Shown here: positions 50,466 to 58,199 of the stretch, one piece after another | Position numbering within the stretch: the first letter of the stretch is position 1 | How the letters are laid out: the number at the start of each line of letters is the position of its first letter | Source of the DNA: Ruthenibacterium lactatiformans | GTDB lineage: Bacteria; Bacillota; Clostridia; Oscillospirales; Ruminococcaceae | Reading direction: 5' to 3' | Length of the DNA stretch: 64,000 nucleotides | Assembly (NCBI RefSeq): GCF_000949455.1 | Contig: NZ_JXXK01000008.1 | Location: 1-64,000, forward strand | Translations under genes and position numbers: made by a program | Notes under the pieces: model-generated | What the model was told of the DNA's origin: nothing | The model's database searches: none | Seen by the model: only the letters and a program-made list of their open reading frames with translations

Positions 50466-50494
50466 ATAATACCACAAAATCAACAAAATGACCA
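50466..50494 (-). promoter_or_regulatory. Candidate extended -10 promoter of the 50219-50389 gene
   Basis: Minus strand TGGTCA, 17-base spacer, TATTAT with TG one base upstream. It lies about 40 bases inside the intron from the exon 3 junction. Confidence 0.5.
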
Positions 50495-50531
50495 CATTAT
50501 AGAGATCACACACTATCTATAGTGAACATTA

Positions 50532-53500
50532 TTGATATTTACGCTGTTTGATTTTGATGTAGAACAGGCCAAAAATGGTATTTTAGACTTCGGAGAATCG
50601 ATTAGCTTTCTTGGCAAATCTCTAAGTTCTATAAAAGATGATTTCTCTGGGAACGGTTTCTCTGGATTTGTAAATGGGCTAAAAACACTATTTGTATCTC
50701 AAAGTAAAAGGGATGCGTCACTCCATCTTGAAACAGACATAAAAGCTTTATCTGAATATGTTGATGCGGTACAAAACGGCACTAATGCTGGCAAGGCGTT
50801 TGACGACACTATGAAAAACGCCTCAACAACTGCGATAAACTATGCCAGATCAACCGATGCACCCAAAGTAAGCGTTCAAGAATTTACAGCAATGCAAAAG
50901 GCAGCAACGCTAAGCACTATCGGTTTGAAAGCAGCTACTGTTGCACTGAACATGGCTATTTCAATGGGAATTGGGGTTGCCATCAATTTTGCAATCAGCG
51001 CCCTGGATGATTACATCCATCGCCATGAACGTCTTATTGAAGCTGCAGAAAAAGAGGCCAGCGATTACAATTCGCTTAGCAGTGAATTGAAGTCTTTGGA
51101 TGACCAAATGGAAAGCAACTCCGATCGGATTAAGGAATTGCAAAGTTTGGGAACATTGACGTTTGTTGAACAGGAAGAGCTTGATAATTTACAGGAAGCA
51201 AATGAAAAACTCGAAACGCAGCTTAACTTAAAAAATGCATTAGCCAATATTGAATATGGTGAAGCGCGCGACGCTGCAATTAAAGTAATTGATGATAAAA
51301 GCGAAGTTGTTCAAGAATTTGATTCTAACGGGCTTTATATTGGTAGTTACGATGCTACGCGTTCTGAAAAAATCAAAGCTAATGTCTCTGATTTGGACCA
51401 TATTGATTCCGAGATTCAAAGGTATCTTTCCGAATACGTAGAAGCTTTGAAAGCCAATTTTATTGGCGACTTTGAGTTCTCAACCAAAGAAGATTATGAA
51501 GAACAAATCAAAGAGTTGCGCGAGGGCAGGCAGCTTGTTTTAGACGAAACTCTTAAGCTACAAGCAGCACTGCAGGAACAAGCGGATGTTCTTATCGGAG
51601 ATGACGATGCAAGTCGTAAATACCGCGATGAAGTAAAACAGAGCGGTATCATATTGGATGATTATCTGGGGAATAGCGCGACACAGAAAACAAATGACTT
51701 CAACTCTGTCTTCGACAACAACCAATTTGCTAAAGAGAAAGAGCAACTAGAGGATCTCGCCAAACAGGGAAAGCTTACTGCGGATGTATTCGATAATACT
51801 GATGCATATGATTCGTTAGTAGAGGCACTTGAAGTTCTTGGCATCTCAATCGAAGATATCGCCAATCAGTTCAATGCTTTGGCCGAATCTGAAGCCGGAG
51901 CTCAGGAATCATTTGATCCTGAAAAATTCGAAAGTCTCAATTCAGAGTTTGGTGACCAGATTTCAAATGTTGACGCATTGTATAACGGCTATCAATCGCT
52001 TACAACGGCGATAGATGAATACAATACGTACGGTTATATGACGGCAGAAACACTGAGTTCTCTTGCCAATTCTGGAATGATTCAGTATTTGGAGGCTACG
52101 GCAACTGGTCTCTCAATTAATACTGATGCGTTGCTGCAAAATGCTGAAGCTGCCAAGGTATCAGCAATTAACGCTCTTCAAAATTCTGTTGCTCAACAAT
52201 TGGTAGCGCTTGCGGCTGGTGACGTAGCCATTGCTGCTCCGGGTGCCGGTGACGCTATCGTGGCAGCTGGCGAAATGGCCGCTGCATCTGCAGCTGGATT
52301 TAAAACGGCTTCTGCGGCTGCGGCCGAAACAACAATTTTTCTTGAAGGCGTTCGAGACGCACAAGCCGGAAATGCTGTTGACCCTGACGCTTATCGTGAT
52401 CGTGCAGATCAATTGATCGCCAACGCTCAGGCTGTTGCCGACTCTATCGCCAAAATAGATATTGCGTCTGCTGGATATCAAAAAGCTATGGCGGGCAATG
52501 CCAAATCTACCGGCTCGGCTAAAAGCGCAGCGGAGGAATATGTAGAGTCGCTAAAAAAAGAGAAAGAGGCTTTACAGGATGTAAAGAATGAGCTGGACGA
52601 TCAAAAAGATGCCTATGATTCTGTTATCCGCGCTGTCCAGAAAGCACTAGACAAGGAAATCGAAGCTCTTGAAAAGCAAAAAGATGCTTTATCGGATCCT
52701 GATATTGAAGGTTCGTACGGCAACCGTATCAACCTCATCCAGATGGAGATTGATGCGCTCAATAATTTAAGGGACGCTAAAGAGCGCGAAATAGCCGTAG
52801 AAAAAGCCAAGGCCGAACTTGAACGGTTGAAGGACCAGAAAACGCTACGTGTATACATGGAAGGCGAAGGCTTTGTTTGGCGCACTGATGAATCTGCCAT
52901 TCGTGATGCACAGGAAGCCCTTGATAAGGCCGAACTGGATAAACAAATTTCTGATCTTGAGGATGCCAAAGAAAAGCTTGAAGATATGCTTGAACAAGAG
53001 GAAGAAGCTCTTGACAAAAACATTGAAAAGCTTCAAGAATATAAAGATAAATGGGGCGAAATCGCCGATGCTTATCAAGACGAGCAAGATAGGCTTATGG
53101 CCGCTCAGGTGCTTGGGCAAAACTGGGAAGTTGAAATTCTGAATGGTCGAATTGAGACGCTCACTTCTTTTCGTGACAAATATATTTCAATCATGGCTGA
53201 AATCGCAGCAAAGGTTGAAGAAATCGAAGCCTTGGAGCGCCGTATTAAAGAGGCGCAAAACAGCATCGGCTCTTCTAGTGGAAACTCTGGCGGTGGCGGC
53301 AGTGGGGCTACAAATGCGTCTTTACCACGGTATCGCGTCGTAAACACTAGGTATGGAACAGTTTCCCGTTCCGGATTTACCACACAATCTGCGGCCCAAG
53401 AATATATTAAAACTCTGGGCGCATCACAAGGATTTTTCCGCATTGAGAAATATGCCAACGGCACTATGTTCTCCCCTACGACGCTTGCTTATGTGGATGA

Positions 53501-53831
53501 TGGAATTGGCAGCAACGCCGGCAGTGAGCTGATCGTGCGAGCGCCTAAGCATGGAAGGCTTACATCTCTTGAATTAGGTTCAGGTGTTATCCCCGCGCAG
53601 GCAACAAAAAATCTAATCGCGATGGCAAAGTCTCCTCAAGCAATGCTGCAAGAACAGTTCAAGAATTTGTTTAACAATCAGATGTTGGCAGCTAATACAG
53701 TTGGTACAAACAAAATCTTCGAATTCAAATTTGGAGATATTATCATGCATGGCGTGAATGATACAACGTCGTTCGCTAAAATACTCACTCGCGAGTTCCC
53801 CGCTATCTTGAAGCAGGAGCTCGGGCGGTGA
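50532..53831 (+). CDS. Tape-measure protein, exon 3
   Basis: The frame opens after a TGA at 50523-50525, so the junction is near 50534. About 1,099 codons: a hydrophobic segment (AATVALNMAISMGIGVAINF), very long coiled-coil stretches with repeats rich in Ala/Glu/Lys (ELERLKDQKT, KLEDMLEQEEEALDKNIEKL), a Gly/Ser linker (SSSGNSGGGGSG), and the conserved end (FSPTTLAYVDDGIGSNAGSE, LIVRAPKHGRLTSLELGSGV). The internal TTG at 50532 is not a real start. With exons 1 and 2 the protein is about 1,730 residues. Confidence 0.82.
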   Translation: MIFTLFDFDVEQAKNGILDFGESISFLGKSLSSIKDDFSGNGFSGFVNGLKTLFVSQSKRDASLHLETDIKALSEYVDAVQNGTNAGKAFDDTMKNASTTAINYARSTDAPKVSVQEFTAMQKAATLSTIGLKAATVALNMAISMGIGVAINFAISALDDYIHRHERLIEAAEKEASDYNSLSSELKSLDDQMESNSDRIKELQSLGTLTFVEQEELDNLQEANEKLETQLNLKNALANIEYGEARDAAIKVIDDKSEVVQEFDSNGLYIGSYDATRSEKIKANVSDLDHIDSEIQRYLSEYVEALKANFIGDFEFSTKEDYEEQIKELREGRQLVLDETLKLQAALQEQADVLIGDDDASRKYRDEVKQSGIILDDYLGNSATQKTNDFNSVFDNNQFAKEKEQLEDLAKQGKLTADVFDNTDAYDSLVEALEVLGISIEDIANQFNALAESEAGAQESFDPEKFESLNSEFGDQISNVDALYNGYQSLTTAIDEYNTYGYMTAETLSSLANSGMIQYLEATATGLSINTDALLQNAEAAKVSAINALQNSVAQQLVALAAGDVAIAAPGAGDAIVAAGEMAAASAAGFKTASAAAAETTIFLEGVRDAQAGNAVDPDAYRDRADQLIANAQAVADSIAKIDIASAGYQKAMAGNAKSTGSAKSAAEEYVESLKKEKEALQDVKNELDDQKDAYDSVIRAVQKALDKEIEALEKQKDALSDPDIEGSYGNRINLIQMEIDALNNLRDAKEREIAVEKAKAELERLKDQKTLRVYMEGEGFVWRTDESAIRDAQEALDKAELDKQISDLEDAKEKLEDMLEQEEEALDKNIEKLQEYKDKWGEIADAYQDEQDRLMAAQVLGQNWEVEILNGRIETLTSFRDKYISIMAEIAAKVEEIEALERRIKEAQNSIGSSSGNSGGGGSGATNASLPRYRVVNTRYGTVSRSGFTTQSAAQEYIKTLGASQGFFRIEKYANGTMFSPTTLAYVDDGIGSNAGSELIVRAPKHGRLTSLELGSGVIPAQATKNLIAMAKSPQAMLQEQFKNLFNNQMLAANTVGTNKIFEFKFGDIIMHGVNDTTSFAKILTREFPAILKQELGR

Positions 53832-54266
53832 TTAGTAAACAAATGTTTGACATCAATTTAAACGGACGTTAAGGGATATCCAGACAGTTGCCCTCCAGCC
53901 ATATTTGATTCAGAAGAAGTACTTGGGAAACTTTCCAGCGCGACTCCGAATATAATAAATCAGATAGTTGCGAAAGCACAACAGGAGTATTTACGCCCTA
54001 TCACACAATCAGTAGCAACATTGCCAATTGAGGAGCTTGCTTTGTTGGCAGAATCGATGATAAATATTACGTCACTTCGTCGGAAAGTTGCAATCGATAA
54101 TAATATTGGTACTGTGGGTGGCCCAATTGATGTTGGTATGATAACTAAAAGTGATGGTTTTATTTGGATAAAGCGTAAGCACTATTTCGATCAATCGTAT
54201 AATCTTCAGTACTTCTACTCACATTATATGCGTGAAGGGAGTGTAGGAAGTGAACATCATGAATGA
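53828..54266 (+). pseudogene. Small gene with an apparent +1 frameshift
   Basis: GTG 53828, eight bases after CAGGAG and overlapping the tape-measure stop, begins VISKQMFDINLNGR and meets TAA at 53870. Skipping one base there gives an uninterrupted frame KGYPDSCPPAIFDSEEVLGK ... NITSLRRKVAIDNNIGTVGG, ending at 54266. Either a point indel broke the gene or CGT-TAA is a programmed +1 site. An internal TTG (54021) could still make the last 81 residues. Function unknown. Confidence 0.55.
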
Positions 54267-54429
54267 TAATATTGAACAGAGGTGTTATTTGCAATACCTT
54301 CTTTCCAAATATATTTCTAGACCTTGTAGTGAATCATTAGCACAAGAATTTGGAACACGATATAATGCAATAAACTGGTGTGTTGGCCCCCCTCATATAA
54401 TTATACCTACTACAGAGCAGTATCAATAA
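54259..54429 (+). CDS. Hypothetical 56-aa protein
   Basis: ATG 54259 (MNDNIEQRCYLQYLLSKYIS) overlaps the preceding frame's stop. The product is short, ending HIIIPTTEQYQ. The overlap suggests coupled translation with the frameshifted gene. Not recognised. Confidence 0.45.
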   Translation: MNDNIEQRCYLQYLLSKYISRPCSESLAQEFGTRYNAINWCVGPPHIIIPTTEQYQ

Positions 54430-54461
54430 ACTTATGTTCTCTCAACTTTTTTCACAACTTA

Positions 54462-54493
54462 CAAGAGTCACGCAAATGTGTGGCTCTTTTTTT
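54462..54493 (+). terminator. Terminator AGAGTCAC/GTGTGGCTCT
   Basis: AGAGTCAC-GCAAAT-GTGTGGCTCT followed by T7. A close relative lies at 55421-55450. Confidence 0.75.
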
Positions 54494-54508
54494 GATACAC
54501 ATACTCCA

Positions 54509-54548
54509 AAATCACCTTAAATATGGTATACTCATATTGAGGTGATTT
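54509..54548 (+). promoter_or_regulatory. Extended -10 promoter buried in a large dyad
   Basis: AAATCACCT (54509-54517) and AGGTGATTT (54540-54548) are perfect inverted repeats. Inside them AATATG and CATATT continue the dyad around TGG-TATACT (-10 at 54527-54532). The right arm contains the ribosome site GAGGTG for GTG 54553. Confidence 0.7.
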
Positions 54549-54552
54549 AAAA

Positions 54553-54717
54553 GTGGATAACAAAACAAAGCATCATGATGATACCAATAGCAATATTTCT
54601 AAAACCAGTTCAAGGTTAACTTTTACACGTACTGTAAATAAACCAGATACCTCTAAGGCGGTCAATGCCAATATTGTTAAGAGCAAAGAAAAACAAACAT
54701 CATCAAAAACGGAGTAG
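54553..54717 (+). CDS. Hypothetical 54-aa polar protein
   Basis: GTG 54553 (MDNKTKHHDDTNSNISKTSS), 8 bases after GAGGTG. The product is polar, rich in Asn/Ser/Thr/Lys, and probably disordered. It lies 4 bases upstream of the membrane-protein gene and shares its promoter. Confidence 0.5.
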   Translation: MDNKTKHHDDTNSNISKTSSRLTFTRTVNKPDTSKAVNANIVKSKEKQTSSKTE

Positions 54718-54721
54718 CAAA

Positions 54722-55363
54722 ATGCCATCGTTAGAAATCTTCCATTCAATCCCAGAAATACTGTCTTATTTTTTCCCAGGGTTTGTTTCTATTTCTATTT
54801 TCTTATTTTTAAGCTCAAACGAACTGGAATATAGCCATATAAACGTTTATAGTATTTGCATTAGCTATGCAATAAAAGTTTTAATTGATTCTATTTTATA
54901 CAAGTTCAACTTAATTTACACTACTGGTTTGATCTATGTTATATATTTATGCTTTGGCGTTGTATCCGGCTATATTGTGTACTGTATATATAGGAATCCA
55001 AAGATAAAAAAAGCATTATCAAAGTTTGCAAACAAGTCACAAAACAATAACATATGGAATGATATTATTGATCATAAATTTGGCACCAGCCTTATATTGT
55101 ATCCATCGTTCAATAATGACTCGTACATTGTTGGCACTTTAGTAGAATACGAAGAAAACGGAACAGAATCTTGGTTTGCACTACAGGACTATTATGTATA
55201 TGAAAATGGAAATAAAAGAGCATCTTCTGATGATTATTCATATCCGGCAATAATCGCGGTGCAGCTTTCTCATATAGATCATGTAGAAATTCTGTATCCA
55301 AGTGAAAATTCAGAAGTCGTTATGACTTATAACCTTCAAACAAGCAGCAAAGCAGCCGAATAA
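54722..55363 (+). CDS. Membrane protein, moron candidate
   Basis: The start chosen is ATG 54722 (MPSLEIFHSIPEILSYFFPG). It is 213 residues with three hydrophobic helices (FVSISIFLFLSS, INVYSICISYAIKVLIDSIL, TGLIYVIYLCFGVVSGYIVY), then a soluble domain (LYPSFNNDSYIVGTLVEYEE, SWFALQDYYVYENG). This architecture resembles DUF6338-type proteins. It has its own promoter and sits between two related terminators inside the tail operon. A lysogenic-conversion or exclusion role is plausible. Confidence 0.6.
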   Translation: MPSLEIFHSIPEILSYFFPGFVSISIFLFLSSNELEYSHINVYSICISYAIKVLIDSILYKFNLIYTTGLIYVIYLCFGVVSGYIVYCIYRNPKIKKALSKFANKSQNNNIWNDIIDHKFGTSLILYPSFNNDSYIVGTLVEYEENGTESWFALQDYYVYENGNKRASSDDYSYPAIIAVQLSHIDHVEILYPSENSEVVMTYNLQTSSKAAE

Positions 55364-55420
55364 ATCGTTTAACAGTAGCCATTTGCCTGTTGCTTTTGAT
55401 AAAACAATAAGATTTATGGA

Positions 55421-55450
55421 AAGAGTCACACTAGCATGTGACTCTTTTTT
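55421..55450 (+). terminator. Terminator AGAGTCACA/TGTGACTCT
   Basis: AGAGTCACA-CTAGCA-TGTGACTCT followed by T6; related to the one at 54462-54493. Confidence 0.75.
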
Positions 55451-55471
55451 ATTACAAAGGAGGCATGTCTT

Positions 55472-56872
55472 ATGACTCCTTCTGAACATGATGAACTACA
55501 AAAGGCATTACGCGTACTCGCAGAGCGCATTGTGAAAACATGCCGCGAGGAAATTGAGAAAGCTCATTTTGATAAAACATATACAGCTAAAATTGTTGGA
55601 GTCAAATCCAACAATCAATATGTTGTCGAATATAACGGAAAACAGCTTACTGTAAAAGGACAGCCCAGCGCACGTTTTAATCTTGGAGATTACGTGCGTA
55701 TTTTGTCGCCGCAAAATAACATCAAAAATACTATTATCATTCCTAAAACCGGAAGTTCTGGAGACCCGTCAGAGGGCGGCAATTCCCATACACATTCAAA
55801 TCTTGATGTATTGCATCAGCTTACTCAAAAAATGATTGATAATATGGGAGATCTGAAAGCGTTGGCCTTTAAAAGCAACGTCGATTTTTCTGATCTCACT
55901 GCTGAGTTATTGGCTGAAATAAACAAAATTTCAAGTAAAGCCAATCTCACTGATATCGTTCAAACTGATTGGGCAGAGGCAAACAGCTCATCAAAGGCAT
56001 TCTTAAAGAACAAGCCATCTTCCCTACCTGCAAGTGATGTATATTCGTGGGCGAAGCAACCTAACAAGCCAACTTACACAGCTAGTGAAGTTGGCGCATT
56101 ACCTGCCGATACAGAGTTGCATACTCACTCTAACAAGTCTGTTCTTGATAAAATAACGCAAACACTGATTGGTGCATGGAATAGTGCCGCGTCCCATGTA
56201 AGCGATGCTGTAAAACACATCACTTCTGCCGAAAGGACATTGTGGAACTCAGTAAAAGATAAAGCAAACACATCAGATGTACTCACCAAAACGAACACGA
56301 CACAATATTCCCCTACTTCAAATTATCATCCTGCTACAAAGAAGTATGTCGATGATTACGTCCAAGACCATTCGCCTGGAGATATGCTCAAAAGCATATA
56401 TGATACTAATAATGATGGTATTGTAGATAAGGCGGCGCATTCCAATAACGCAGACCGAATTAGCGGCAAAGAAGTAAATGACTCTTTGGATACAGGCGTT
56501 ATTTGGACGGCAGATCGTATCAAAGCCGAGTTGGAGCAAAATCTTCCGATACAGCTTCTACAATGGTCTGGTACTGTTACGTCCAACCAAGTGATTGATT
56601 TTGGCATTCCGACTTCAGAAGGATATAAAACAAATTCACTGGAAGTATTGATGCGATTGGATGACGGGAAATTAACAAAAGCGATCCACGCAATAGATTA
56701 TGGATATACATATAGAGATACGTCACACATTGAAATAAGATTTTTCAATGCTGGTACATACACTGTCAATTATGGCTATTGTGCGTTAGGCACTTTAACA
56801 ACAACAAGAATTGATTCATCAGAACCAGTAAACTTAAACGCCAACGATATTTGGCTTGAAGTACTGAGCTAA
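55472..56872 (+). CDS. Tail fibre protein 1
   Basis: ATG 55472 after AAAGGAGGC. It is 466 residues. An N-terminal helix and an OB-like attachment domain (TAKIVGVKSNNQYVVEYNGK) are followed by fibre repeats: THSNKSVLDKITQTLIGAWN, SHVSDAVKHITSAERTLWNS, PATKKYVDDYV. A C-terminal beta domain follows (VIDFGIPTSEGYKTNSLEVL). The same repeat set recurs in the next two genes. It probably forms part of the baseplate fibre that contacts the host. Confidence 0.7.
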   Translation: MTPSEHDELQKALRVLAERIVKTCREEIEKAHFDKTYTAKIVGVKSNNQYVVEYNGKQLTVKGQPSARFNLGDYVRILSPQNNIKNTIIIPKTGSSGDPSEGGNSHTHSNLDVLHQLTQKMIDNMGDLKALAFKSNVDFSDLTAELLAEINKISSKANLTDIVQTDWAEANSSSKAFLKNKPSSLPASDVYSWAKQPNKPTYTASEVGALPADTELHTHSNKSVLDKITQTLIGAWNSAASHVSDAVKHITSAERTLWNSVKDKANTSDVLTKTNTTQYSPTSNYHPATKKYVDDYVQDHSPGDMLKSIYDTNNDGIVDKAAHSNNADRISGKEVNDSLDTGVIWTADRIKAELEQNLPIQLLQWSGTVTSNQVIDFGIPTSEGYKTNSLEVLMRLDDGKLTKAIHAIDYGYTYRDTSHIEIRFFNAGTYTVNYGYCALGTLTTTRIDSSEPVNLNANDIWLEVLS

Positions 56873-56887
56873 AGATTGGAGGCCCGT

Positions 56888-58183
56888 ATGAGCTATTTTA
56901 AAATTAAACGAGACAGTAATACTCCAGTAGAACTTGGTGTATTAGTCGAAAACGTCGAGGGACTTGATGAAAGGCTTGCTCTAAAGGTTGATAAGGTTGA
57001 AGGTAAGGGGCTTTCTACAAACGATTATACAACAACTGAGAAAAATAACGTTGCAAGCAACACTGCAGCGCGGCACTCTCATGGAAACAAATCTGTAATT
57101 GACAAAATTACACAGGCGCTATTGGACAATTGGAATGCAGCATTTTCTCATATCTCGGATGCTGTAAAGCATATCACTGCCTCTGAGCGCACTTTATGGA
57201 ACACTGTATCTTCAAAGGCCAATAAGTCCGATGTGCTTACCAAAACAAACACTACAGAATACACGCCTACATCAGATTATAACCCCTCTACAAAGAAGTA
57301 TGTCGATGACGCAATTGCCGACAAGGGTGTAGGAAATATGCTTAAAAGCGTTTACGACATAAATGATAATGGTGTCGTAGACAACGCAGAAAAGGTAAAC
57401 GGACTCACTGTTCTTACCGCTGTGCCAGCAAACGCTAAATTTACGGATACTATTTATACGCATCCAACATCCTCTGGCAATAAACATATTCCTTCCGGTG
57501 GCGCAAGCGGTCAGATATTAAAATGGAGTGCAGACGGAACAGCCGTATGGGGTTCGGAAAAAGTTTACACACACCCTAATAGCGGTGTTACTGCCGGCAC
57601 ATACAAAAGCGTGACCGTAAACGATCAGGGCCATGTTACTGCTGGTTCCAATCCTACGACACTGGCGGGTTATGGAATTACTGATGCTGCATCAAAAACT
57701 CATTCTCATACCAAAAGTCAAATTACTGACTTTCCTACCTCTTTACCGGCCAATGGCGGCAATGCAGACACTGTAGATAAAGTACATGTAAATGATTCGG
57801 GTTCCGGTAACGTCCTTTGGACAGCTTCTCGAATACAAGAAGAGCTTCAGTCAAATCTTCCTACTGGTGTTGTTCACTGGAGCGGAACTGTGACTGCTGG
57901 TAAGGAAATAGAAATTGTAATTCCACATACGGATGATTTCAAGACATGCTCTGTTGAGATTTTGGCTCAAAGAAATAGCATATGGGAAAAAGCAATTCAT
58001 GGTATTGATTATAACTACGCAATTGTAGATGCAACACATATTTCTGTTATCTTTCTGCTTGCAGGAACATTCATTGCCAATTATGCGTTCTGCGCGCAAG
58101 GGCATGTACAGTTAATCGAAGTCAGCAATAGCGAACCCGCATCACTTAAGAGTGGAGATTTCTGGTACGAGGTTCTGTCGTAA
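56888..58183 (+). CDS. Tail fibre protein 2
   Basis: Start ATG 56888 (MSYFKIKRDSNTPVELGVLV) after GGAGGCCCG. It is 431 residues. The N-terminus resembles that of fibre 3 (VENVEGLDERLALKVDKVEG); the shared repeats are ARHSHGNKSVIDKITQALLD, HISDAVKHITASERTLWNTV and PSTKKYVDDAI, and the C-terminal domain (GKEIEIVIPHTDDFKTCSVE) is homologous to that of fibre 1. A GASGQILKWSADGTAVWGSE segment is a common fibre motif. Clearly a paralogue. Confidence 0.7.
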   Translation: MSYFKIKRDSNTPVELGVLVENVEGLDERLALKVDKVEGKGLSTNDYTTTEKNNVASNTAARHSHGNKSVIDKITQALLDNWNAAFSHISDAVKHITASERTLWNTVSSKANKSDVLTKTNTTEYTPTSDYNPSTKKYVDDAIADKGVGNMLKSVYDINDNGVVDNAEKVNGLTVLTAVPANAKFTDTIYTHPTSSGNKHIPSGGASGQILKWSADGTAVWGSEKVYTHPNSGVTAGTYKSVTVNDQGHVTAGSNPTTLAGYGITDAASKTHSHTKSQITDFPTSLPANGGNADTVDKVHVNDSGSGNVLWTASRIQEELQSNLPTGVVHWSGTVTAGKEIEIVIPHTDDFKTCSVEILAQRNSIWEKAIHGIDYNYAIVDATHISVIFLLAGTFIANYAFCAQGHVQLIEVSNSEPASLKSGDFWYEVLS

Positions 58184-58199
58184 GAGGGGTGGGTTGATA

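Larger units (their letters stand above)
48717..50534 (+). ncRNA. Group I intron 2 in the tape-measure gene (boundaries approximate)
   Basis: The core lies at about 48790-49090: a P-like AATTGCTGGGATGGGC, then GGTTCAACGACTGG and GAAGTACAGTCTGAAC, whose GACTG/CAGTC strands form P7, with P8 and a P9 hairpin TCCGG/CCGGA. The exon 3 frame opens only after the TGA at 50523. The intron is therefore about 1.8 kb, most of it an antisense two-gene insert rather than a homing endonuclease. The likely terminal G is 50534. The 5' splice site is given approximately. Confidence 0.7.

Noticed and set aside
46833..50534. Tape measure as a pseudogene broken by insertions
   Set aside because: Both breaks contain group I intron P7 elements, and at the first the conserved VGTALKT motif is restored exactly by removing the intron, so splicing explains the data better.
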